DNA of 25,179 bases, taken from positions 1 through 25,179 of the IMG/VR virus record IMGVR_UViG_3300047387_000087. One strand, written 5' to 3'. The stretch's first letter is position 1. The number at the start of each line of letters is the position of its first letter. The translations under genes and the position numbers were made by a program. Below the pieces are notes generated by a model. It worked only from the letters and a program-made list of their open reading frames with translations. It searched no databases and had not been told where the DNA came from. Shown piece by piece: positions 13,220 to 22,300 of this stretch. Source of the stretch: a virus.

Positions 13220-13322
13220 TTTTTTTGTTTTCCTCTTGCAATAATGTTGGATGTATCATATACGATACTTAAACACAACCTATGATCTGTATAAAGATCG
13301 ATAAAATTCAAGGGTCAACTTC
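13220..13322. promoter_or_regulatory. Divergent control region with two dyads
   Basis: This 103-base gap separates the Cro-like gene (-) from the recombination operon (+). It holds GTATC-N6-GATAC (13253-13268) and GATCT-N6-AGATC (13284-13299), both 5-base arms with 6-base spacers. TGTATAAAG lies in the second dyad and could be a + strand -10. On the - strand TTGACC and TTTATA are 17 bases apart. The paired dyads are candidate operators for the adjacent HTH protein. Confidence 0.5.
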
Positions 13323-13742
13323 ATGGAAGAAGAAATAATATTCGGTGACAATCTTCTATCTGTTCCTAAACACCCAAAGGAAGATAGACTTCGCCAACAC
13401 GCTACCCAATACGCAGAAACCCTAGCAAAGCTTGAGCATCTTAAAGATAATATAGACTATCTTAAAGAAATTTTGCTCTCTGATCTACCCCAAGAGGCAG
13501 GAGATTACCCTGTCGAAATGGACGACGGACGTACTCTGATGATTAAGGTACCAGAGAAATGGACGTGGGATAAGAAGTTGTTAAAAGATACCTACGAAGT
13601 ATCTGGACTTCCTGAATGTGTATCACAAAGTTTTCTCGTTGATCGGAAAAAATACGAAGCCGCCCCCGACAACGTGAGAGAGGTGCTCAAGAAAGCACTG
13701 ACTATTCAATGCGGCTCACCAACAATCAAGGTTCAACAATGA
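13323..13742 (+). CDS. Hypothetical protein, first gene of recombination operon
   Basis: The 139-residue product is helical and charged at the start (ETLAKLEHLKDNIDYLKEIL) and then beta-like (YPVEMDDGRTLMIKVPEKWT). It ends with KKALTIQCGSPTIKV. Proteins of this size and layout often precede Sak4-type recombinases in phages, but I cannot name the family. The stop overlaps the Sak4 start by ATGA, so it is part of the same operon. Confidence 0.7.
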   Translation: MEEEIIFGDNLLSVPKHPKEDRLRQHATQYAETLAKLEHLKDNIDYLKEILLSDLPQEAGDYPVEMDDGRTLMIKVPEKWTWDKKLLKDTYEVSGLPECVSQSFLVDRKKYEAAPDNVREVLKKALTIQCGSPTIKVQQ

Positions 13743-14521
13743 AGATAACACCGCTCAAGACAACGGATGCTACTATTAGTAGCAAATCCAAGACCTTGGT
13801 GTACGGGCCACACGGATCGGGTAAGACAACCCAGTGTGCGAACTACGCCAAACGATTTGGGAAGGGCATCATTCTATCAGGAGAAGGTGGGCTTTCGTCT
13901 ATCTCTGATATGGAAATTGATTACCTTCCCTTTAGTACGTTTAAAGCAGAGCCTAAAAAAGAAGGTTCATATTCTTTTGTTCAGTTGATGCACTACATGG
14001 CATCGGACGAGTTTAAAAAAGAAAAGTACCAATGGGTTGCGATAGACAGCGTGACAGAGCTTTCGCAAAGATGCTTTGCAGAAGTGGAACAGGCGCAAAA
14101 AGATAAAGCAAATAGCTATGATCTGTGGACTATCTACGGACGAGAGATAACTGCTGCGCTCAAGTGGATAAGAGACTTGGATATGCACGTCGTAATGATG
14201 TCTCTTGCTACTGCAAAAGAAGACAAAAGTAACGGCACGACGATGTACTGGCCTATGATGAACCAAGCTAAAATATCAGAGCTGTTGCCTGCGTTATTTG
14301 ATAATGTGTTTGCTCTTATACGAAAGACAAACGAGCAGAACGGCAAGATGACCGTTCAAAGGTATTTGGTGACTGACCAAGTAGGTGGTTGGTACGGCAA
14401 GGTTCGTGACCCCAATCGTCGCCTAGCTCCATTCGAGAACGAGCACGATGTCACCAAGTTATTGGATATAATTTACATGAAAGATGATGAGTACAAAAAG
14501 AGGAGTACAGTAAATGAGTGA
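13739..14521 (+). CDS. Sak4-like RecA-fold ATPase / single-strand annealing recombinase
   Basis: The ATG at 13739 overlaps the preceding stop and is preferred to the longer ORF start at 13709. The product has 260 residues. Walker A is GPHGSGKTT (23-31), and the Walker B is QWVAIDSV (98-105) with an Asp-Ser pair. A later segment reads HVVMMSLATAKEDK, as in the AAA_24/Sak4 group. These short RecA-like proteins promote annealing of phage DNA with the help of an SSB. The DUF669-like SSB and a nuclease follow directly, which is the usual Sak4 context. Confidence 0.9.
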   Translation: MKITPLKTTDATISSKSKTLVYGPHGSGKTTQCANYAKRFGKGIILSGEGGLSSISDMEIDYLPFSTFKAEPKKEGSYSFVQLMHYMASDEFKKEKYQWVAIDSVTELSQRCFAEVEQAQKDKANSYDLWTIYGREITAALKWIRDLDMHVVMMSLATAKEDKSNGTTMYWPMMNQAKISELLPALFDNVFALIRKTNEQNGKMTVQRYLVTDQVGGWYGKVRDPNRRLAPFENEHDVTKLLDIIYMKDDEYKKRSTVNE

Positions 14522-14954
14522 TTTCATGGGACTAGAGGGCATGGATTTATCCGATGTCGAAGTAAGCACTAACAGAATATTAAGCGTTGGTAGGCACGTC
14601 GTTAAGATTAACGATGCTACCGTTGAGAAGGATGATGGTAAAGATACTGCTCGCCTTGTTCTTTCTTACGAAAATTCTGACGGTAGTATTCGTCAATGGA
14701 TTTATCTGTATCATGGCGGTTCGCCCAAAGCTACCGAGGTTGGCAAGAAGCAGCTTAAAGAGTTGCTCCTAATGACAGGCCACGACGGTAAAGAAGCACC
14801 TAACGCCTCTTACTTTAAGGGTAAGTCTGTAGGCATCAACGTAAAGAATGAAGAATATAATGGTAAGACCCAATCGAAGGTGTCTTACTTCTTTACGCCT
14901 AAAGAAAAGGAAGCTTCTAGCGGTGACATTAAAGATGACGAAATTCCTTTTTGA
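14514..14954 (+). CDS. DUF669-type single-stranded-DNA-binding protein
   Basis: The 146-residue product is beta-rich, with VGRHVVKINDATVEKDDGKD, LVLSYENSDGSIRQWIYL, KGKSVGINVKNEEYNGKTQ, and an acidic tail ending DDEIPF. The DDEIPF end is characteristic of SSB-type proteins, where the acidic tip recruits partners. DUF669 proteins are OB-fold SSBs found next to Sak4. It overlaps the Sak4 stop by 8 bases and the nuclease start by one base. Confidence 0.88.
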   Translation: MSDFMGLEGMDLSDVEVSTNRILSVGRHVVKINDATVEKDDGKDTARLVLSYENSDGSIRQWIYLYHGGSPKATEVGKKQLKELLLMTGHDGKEAPNASYFKGKSVGINVKNEEYNGKTQSKVSYFFTPKEKEASSGDIKDDEIPF

Positions 14955-15781
14955 TGCACCCAATACACCCCCTAGCGCAAAGTGTTCTTGATGCTATAGA
15001 TCAGGGCTACGAGCAGGAAGATCGAGGAGAGGCACGATGTTATATCGGTGCTAGTATGGCAGGGACAGATTGCGTAGCGCAAATGTCTCTTTCTCTTCGT
15101 GGCTTCCCTGATGTACCTGTTGATCCACAGTTACAGAGAATATTTTTTGCTGGGCACAAGATCGAGGATTGGGTTGTTTACGACCTTAAAAGAAGAGCCG
15201 ATCTTAGGGTGTTTGAGAAAGACGATTTAACAGGTCGTCAGCATAGGAAAGAGTGGCTGAACGGTCATGTGGTTTGTAACTCAGATGGGCTTGTAGACTT
15301 TGAAGATGGTTCGGGTCAGGCAATCCTAGAGATCAAATCGATGAACGATGCAAACTTTAAGAAGTTTATGTCAGTCGGAGTAAAGGCATCGCATCGAAAG
15401 TATTATCGGCAAATGCAGATGATGATGGCGATGTTTAGGATCGAGCGTAGTTTGTTTGTTTCGTACAATAAAAATAACAGTCAATATCATTGTGAAATAG
15501 TTCTATTCGATCAAGAAGAATGGGACGAAATGTACGTTAAGATACAAGCTGCTCTTGATGGGCAGGCAGGACGTGTCGCTGCGACACCCGAAGATTGGAG
15601 ATGCAAGTCGTGCTTCAAGAGGGAAAGCTGTTGGAATATTCCAGATGTTCGTCCTGCCTGTCGTTTCTGTAAACATAGCTTTGCGAATAAAGATGGTGGG
15701 TGGACATGCAAGCTGAACAATCAAGAGTGTGAAGGCACTTGCGATCAGTACGAAATGTTTAGACCAACCGAGAAAGTATAA
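14954..15781 (+). CDS. Cas4/RecB-like PD-(D/E)XK exonuclease with cysteine cluster
   Basis: The ATG at 14954 overlaps the SSB stop (TGATG). The 275-residue product shows the RecB/Cas4 active-site series: His68 (FAGHKIED), Asp111 (NSDGLVD), Glu126 and Lys128 (ILEIKS), Gln153 (YYRQMQM). The Cys pattern Cys40...Cys217-x2-Cys220-x5-Cys226 matches that of Cas4/AddB-type 4Fe-4S nucleases. A further CRFC...C...C...C run (236-263) may bind zinc. It would resect DNA ends for Sak4 annealing. The cluster assignment is inferred from spacing. Confidence 0.88.
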   Translation: MHPIHPLAQSVLDAIDQGYEQEDRGEARCYIGASMAGTDCVAQMSLSLRGFPDVPVDPQLQRIFFAGHKIEDWVVYDLKRRADLRVFEKDDLTGRQHRKEWLNGHVVCNSDGLVDFEDGSGQAILEIKSMNDANFKKFMSVGVKASHRKYYRQMQMMMAMFRIERSLFVSYNKNNSQYHCEIVLFDQEEWDEMYVKIQAALDGQAGRVAATPEDWRCKSCFKRESCWNIPDVRPACRFCKHSFANKDGGWTCKLNNQECEGTCDQYEMFRPTEKV

Positions 15782-15783
15782 CA

Positions 15784-16014
15784 ATGGACGAAATATTTAC
15801 TGAATTAAGTGATGCACGTCAGGGTATTATCAGGAAAGAAGCTGAGATCGAGAGTATATACGAACGACTTGAGGCTTTAGATACGACAGATGTTGACGAT
15901 ATTCACCGTGCCAAAACAAAGTTACGGCATGAGAAAGAGCGTCTGGTTGATCTTAAATGTAGAGCAACCGAACTTGAAATTGACCTTATGAGAAGGCAGA
16001 AAAAATATGAGTAA
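15784..16014 (+). CDS. Small coiled-coil protein (76 aa)
   Basis: The product is nearly all helix and heptad-like (AEIESIYERLEALDTTDVDDI, then AKTKLRHEKERLVDLKCRATELEIDLM). No family is recognised. It starts 2 bases after the nuclease stop and overlaps the next gene by 8 bases, so it belongs to the recombination operon. It may be an accessory subunit of the nuclease or Sak4; this is inference. Confidence 0.6.
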   Translation: MDEIFTELSDARQGIIRKEAEIESIYERLEALDTTDVDDIHRAKTKLRHEKERLVDLKCRATELEIDLMRRQKKYE

Positions 16015-16315
16015 GCTGCGCGACCTACCTTTGGATGAGGGTAAGAGACTAATTAACACTGACCGTAACAAAGAGTATGGCGAACCATACGATAACTTCT
16101 CTGACATAGCTGCGATGATAACGGCTATACTGCGAAGCATCCTCAAAGATGGTGAGCGCGTACGTGTCGAGCATGTTGCAATGATAATGATTATCGTCAA
16201 GCTTTCGCGTATGACCACATCACCCGATAAGTTCGATAGTTGGGCAGACATTGCAGGCTACGTAGGAACTGGATGGGAAGCTATTGCTGTTGATCGGGGG
16301 ATAAATACCGACTAA
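16007..16315 (+). CDS. DUF6378-type phage protein
   Basis: The 102-residue product has the pattern RNKEYGEPYDNFSDIA near the N-terminus, then EHVAMIMIIVKLSRMTTS and DSWADIAGYVGTGWEA, the recurrent motifs of the phage DUF6378 group. These all-helical proteins are widespread near DNA metabolism genes, and a link to NTP-pyrophosphatase-like folds has been suspected, but the function is not established. It is the last gene of the + operon and its stop overlaps the stop of the giant - strand gene. Confidence 0.8.
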   Translation: MSKLRDLPLDEGKRLINTDRNKEYGEPYDNFSDIAAMITAILRSILKDGERVRVEHVAMIMIIVKLSRMTTSPDKFDSWADIAGYVGTGWEAIAVDRGINTD

Positions 16316-19300
16316 CCCCAACCATTACCCCAGCCTGATTTACTACCGCCCTTCTTGCTGCGCTCTCCTGCAACACTATCTACGATACCTTCTTTAGCCC
16401 AAGACACGCCACCGAGAACTGGTACTCGTCCTACTACTTCTCGAACTGCTGCTCTCTTTTCTCCGTTGGTATCGTCTTGATCCCACCATGATCGAGCACC
16501 TTGAAGCACAGTCGTAGCGTCATTGAATAGCCCAACTGTCGGGCCACCAATTGTTTCTAAGTTTCTTTGTGCTCCGTACGCACCGTTATCAGATTGTGAA
16601 GCTATGTCGTACATCAGCTCGCCAATAAGACCAAGACCACCTAAAGCTATCATACCATCAAAGTACCAACCCATAAGCATATCCATGTCTTCGTTTTCTT
16701 CAAAGGCAGTGGTCAGTGTTTCAGAAAGCTTTCGTTCACGTAAGGTAAACTCCCTGTTATCTTCACCACCACGACCTTGAATAATGTCTTTCGTACCGAC
16801 AGCTATACCACCCATGGCAGGGCCAGCTACTAAAAGCGCAGCCAGTGGTGCAAGTCTATTGTCACTTTGTCCTACAAAAGCTTTTGCGAAGTTAGCGCCA
16901 CGTTCAGCAGTAGTGTTACCTCTAAATGCTTCGCCAGCCACAGTGTTTATCAGTCTTGTCATCATCAAAGGATATGATTTCAACTGAAACGCAATCGCAC
17001 CTAGCGGTGTTTGTGCCCATAACGGTATGTCATTTGGGTTAGGCGTAAAGATCATTTGGTTTGTCAGCTTAATCATAGAAGCCGAAACTTTATCAGCCAT
17101 TGGATGTTCGTTATTTGTAAAACGGCTTTCCATTATCATATCTAAATCAAGTGACTGATCTTGTACTAACTCACCTAAACCCTCTTCGTTAAGTATACGA
17201 CGAGCAATACGACCAGCTCTAGAATTCGGACGCTGCTTTAAAATTCTATGCTGGGCTTTAACGTGTTCGTACGATACGGCAGCAGCCACATCTCTCATCA
17301 TGTCTGTCCAGGGGGTAAGCAATGTGGCGTTAAAAAAGCCAGTCATAAACTGCGTACTATCTACCCCATGAGCAACCGTAAGTCTTTGATGCACTGCGTT
17401 TTCTGTAGCAGCACCGATATTTCGGATCATATCTCGATACTCTGGATCAACTGCAAACTTACGAAGAGATTTAACATATGCGCCCATATCACCCGTTCGT
17501 ACTAACGGCAGCACTAGATCACCAAGAGACGTTAAGGTTGTGAACCCAAGTAGTGTAACTGCGTTGACCCCACGTAACCATTTAGAAGCGTTACGCATAG
17601 AAAATGTTCCATGTACTCCATCAATAGGTCGTCGCATTGCAGAGTTCATAAAACCTTGTGCGTGCTGTAGGTTTCTGTTTGATGGTACGTCGGTAAGACC
17701 TTTTGTGTCGCCTAGCGCACTAGCTATTGCAGAAGCTCTTTTTTTAAAGTTGTTACGTAAAAGCTCTGCGTCTGGGTTGTCGTCAAGCCTATCACCAAGA
17801 AGTTCCATAATGTTAGCTTCTATCTCAGGTGCTGTTTTACCGTCCCTTGCCATATCAATAAGCTGTTGAGCTTTTTGTTCTGCTTCAAACTTATTTTTTA
17901 TTGGCGCATAGAAATAATCATTTCTAAACGTCTGGGTTTTGGTGCCGTGATCTGTCATGCCTGATCGCGTCCAATTAGTTGTAATAATCTTATTGCTTGA
18001 AAGCAGCTTTCCAATAGCCTGACGAGCGTTCATTGGCTGAGACAGGATAGCCATGTAATCATGGTATCCATGTGCGCCTACTCCAAATTTTTCTGATATG
18101 TCTATACGATGTTCTAAGTTGTCACTGTATTTAGTCATAGCAACGAGCAGATCATTCTCTAAAAACACACCCAAGCTATCAGGTACATCCATGTCAGCAA
18201 ACTCTGGGAACTCGTCAAGGCGAATAAGTCTGGTGTAGTCTAAGTGATCTGACTGATCTCCTGCTTTATCGGCGTTACGTTTAAAGTTTTGCGCTGGGTT
18301 AGAGTACACACCATCTTCGTCTGTAAGTCTTTGCATTACGCGTCGAGCTGCCGCTTCTGCTTTAGCCGCTTCGCCTGTTCCGTTTCTTTCTGCCAAGAAA
18401 TACTTTTTAAGTCTGCGAACAAACTCTTCTGGGTCGGCTTGGATCAAGTCCTTGCGCCATACCTGTGGGAAATAGTTTTTCTTTAAGTTGCCAACAAGAG
18501 CACCAGATGCACGCAATCGACCAGTAGCTTCGTCAAGATAACCACGTACATGGTCATATGTAATCCTTTCTGATGGGTCAAGTTCACCAACTTTATTTGC
18601 ATCTCGTAGCGCACTGATAATTCGTAAGTGGCTGGCTGGCTGTGTCATACGGCGTCTTGGGTTGATGCCCATTGCACCCATTGCACTTTCAGCCATCATT
18701 TGTGGCCCTGTTCGAAAGTAGTTTGTAAGTTTATTTTTACTATCAGGTAACTCTTTTAGCATTTTTGTAAGAGGTATAATAAACTTACCCATACGTGCGT
18801 TTGTTCTTTCAAAGTGACCACCACTTCCATCCGTAGGCTCAAAGAAATTAGCAAGATTTCTTATACCCGAACGGTTCATTATTTTTGAGTTAGTACGAAA
18901 CGGATTGTAAATATTAGACTTACGTATTTCGGCTGCTGCATCAGCAGGCATACCTCTTCCCCTGGCAACTGCCACCATTGCTTCTAGCGTACGAGCAGGA
19001 ACGCCAGCTTCTTCTAGTTCTCCTGCTGCTTGGTTTATAACTCGTATTGTGTTGTCACCTTCGACGGCTTGGATTATTCTACCGTTTACTGAGTGAAGCT
19101 GTGAACCTTCACCAATAACAGGTGTTGATGCTTCAAACACATCACTTCGTATGTTACGAACGTTTCGGTTAGACAGCATCATTTTAACGTCACCAAGATT
19201 TACGCTAGTAAAACCAGCCTCTTGCATTGACTTCTTAAACTTACGAACGCCGCCCATAATTCCTACAACCTTACGTGCCATTTCTTCGGCAGTATGCACA

Positions 19301-22300
19301 CCCGTAATTGCGTCAAGGTCGTTAGCTTCTCTGTTCTTACCTAGTGATCTCATTTGCCCGATTAGTGTAGTGATAAGATCATCTGATCCTGCCATGTTTT
19401 CAATAAATACAGCAGGAGTTGTATCTCTTACAAAAACAGGTTCTACAGTTGTAGATACTTCAACACCTAATCCTTGCAATTCTTCGGAAAGAAGATCATC
19501 CATTGTGTATAGTTTATCTATGTGGGCTGACGAAGAACTGTTGTCTAATCTGGCAGTATTAATCTTTGCCCTTGCTAAACTAATTTGATCGACCAGCTCT
19601 GTTGCATCTTCTTTTTTATCTACTGGTGCAGAAGATATTAAAGCCTCTCTTACGTTCTCCATCGTATTGCTTGGTGCTCTAGTTACATATTGACCAGAAC
19701 CAAACACACCATCTCTTACACCGTCGCGATAAAAAGGAATAACGCTGTCGCCAGTAAACTCTCGCACGGCGGCATACCCAGAAGCTGTGTAGTCGCTAAT
19801 TATTTCGTGAGAAAAGTCTTCAGCAAACTCTGCTGGTACACGGTCAACAAACCTAGTTCGAGGACTTCCTTTTGATGGATTGGCACTACCGATCATGTCT
19901 CCATAGGCAGTGATGCCAGAAAATCTTTCTCTCGCAACAGGACTTTTAATCATGCCGTTGAGTACATACCCAGCAGCTTCGGAAGCGTCTTGCTCTAGCT
20001 CTTCCAAAAAGTCATCAAACAAGTCAGCATCTTCGCCATCCATTATTCTAGAAATAGATTTTAGCTGTGGCTTACTTGAGTTAATGTCGTTTACTTCAGC
20101 AAGTGTATCGGCAAAAAGTTTCTCTGGCGATATGTTAAGTACTTGAGATGCCTTAGATAATACATTTCGAGAAGCGTGCGTAATAACATTGCTAGAATAC
20201 AACGCTTCTCCTACGAACGTAATAGCTTGCGTAACATCATCGCTTCGTTGCAAATTTGTCGCTGCTGTTCGTACGGCTTTTCTGTACGAAGAGTACGAAT
20301 TTGCGTCAATTGATTGTGGCAGGCTTTCTGACCCAAGCCGAGCCATCCTTGCTGTAACTGTTCTAGCAGCAAGTTCGGTGTCGTTGCTTCGGTGTGTAAT
20401 GCCTCGGAGATACTCACGCATTTTCATTGTAGCATTTGATGGTATCCCATTCTCGAAAGACGTACCCATATCTTGTGATTGCTCGATTATTATAGCATTA
20501 CTTACAGGTGTGGATTGTCTAGCCTTTCGAGCCTGCTTTCTGGTACGCATTAAGTGTTTTAAAATATTAGTTGCTTGCTCTGGTGATGCGCCAAAACCCT
20601 TTATAACCTGTCCGTCTGCTGACATAGCAAGGCCAAGAGTTATTTCTGGTTGCTGCACAGATACTGCTATACCCTGATTGCCCCCCGTTTTTTCCTTGGA
20701 CTGCATTTTATTAAAGATCGCCTGCTCTTCTTGAGTAAGCACAACATCTTTTGTTTCGGTATTAACAAGATGCTTAACTCTATTAGATAGCTTCTTACCA
20801 AACTCGGTTGGCTTACCGTCTTTACCTATCTGACGACGATACTCGCTAAGAGCTTCAGCAAGTGAGTAATTGTTTAGATCATTACCCTTAGTGGATTTTG
20901 TTACCTCTCCTGCAAACTCTCTGGCGTTTACTTTACCCTGATCTTGCATAATAGTTTGCATAGTTTTCTTAAACTTAGCTCTATTAAGATTAGTGACGCG
21001 CTTTACTTTTTGCTCGAAGTTCTTGATCTTTTCTATCTTTGCAGGAGTGAAAGAGTTTGCTTGGCGAAGCGACAACACTACGTCTGAAAGCTTGGCTTCT
21101 GGTATATCACCGTACTCAATGTCTAGGTATGCCTCATTGATTTCGTCAAGCTTACCCTCTGAATATCTCTCAAGACCTTTATCCCAAAGCTCGATAATGT
21201 CTTTTTCCATATCAGAGTGGAATACAGAACCACCAATAATACTATCATCGCCTGCTTCGCTAACGGTGTAATCTGTAGATGCAGTGATCTCGTTTATTTG
21301 TTTAGCGTAATCACTCATACGCTTATGGCCTTTGATTGCTTTAAAAGCACCAGTATACCTACCGATAAGTACTGTATCTGTTGGCGTAATCTTGCCGTCT
21401 ACTGAGCTACGTCTTGCTGCAATACCACGCGCTCTTTGTGTCATCGTTATAGATGAGAAAGCGTTTGCAATAGACCTTGCGGCAAAGGCAAGTTTTGCTG
21501 GATCATGTAAATCAGGGTATCCTTCACGCGCTGCTTTAAACGCATGGATGCCTTCTCTGATTTCCATATACCTTGCCTGCAATGCTTTACCCAGTTTTGA
21601 GCTTGCATCTTTAGGGTTTGTAAACCTTGTGCGTAACGCTTCGTCTTTGTTTGCAATCATTTTTTCAAAGATTGCTTCGTACTCTTTAGAAACAAAATGC
21701 CTGTTTGTAATGTGGTTCCATAGCTTCTTAATAAGATCAGCAGCTTTATCAAAAAAGCTCATAGGAGCTATAGGAGCATTGTATTTGTGGTGTGCATATG
21801 TCGCGAACTGATTTGCAAAAACTTCAGCCGCATTTTGTTTTGCATTAGCAACCCCTGCGCTTTTGCCATTTATTTGTACGAGGGGAGAATGTGCATCGAG
21901 CAAAGTTCCTTCAACCCTGTCAGAGACAAAGCCTCCGTCAAACTTACCGTTAGCGTAATAGTATTCACCAACCTGTTCCCAAAACTCTCTTTTAAGTTCT
22001 GGCGTCATTAAGTTATCGTAAGCCCAATGACCAAGTTCGTGCATAATTGTAAACGATCCAGTTATGCCAGTCTTTGTACCGTCACGATCCATTTTGTCAG
22101 GATCAAGAAAGATGCGGTTAAAATCATCACCCATTATAACCGCGCCTTCAGCTTCGGCTTGTAGGTTTTCCATATAGTTCGGAGAATTTATAGTACGGTC
22201 TTTAAACGTTTCTGCCTTTGCAGAATAAAGACCATTTACGTTGTCATCCATCATAACTGATAAATCGTAATTTTTTAGCCGCTCAAATATTGGTGCTCGA

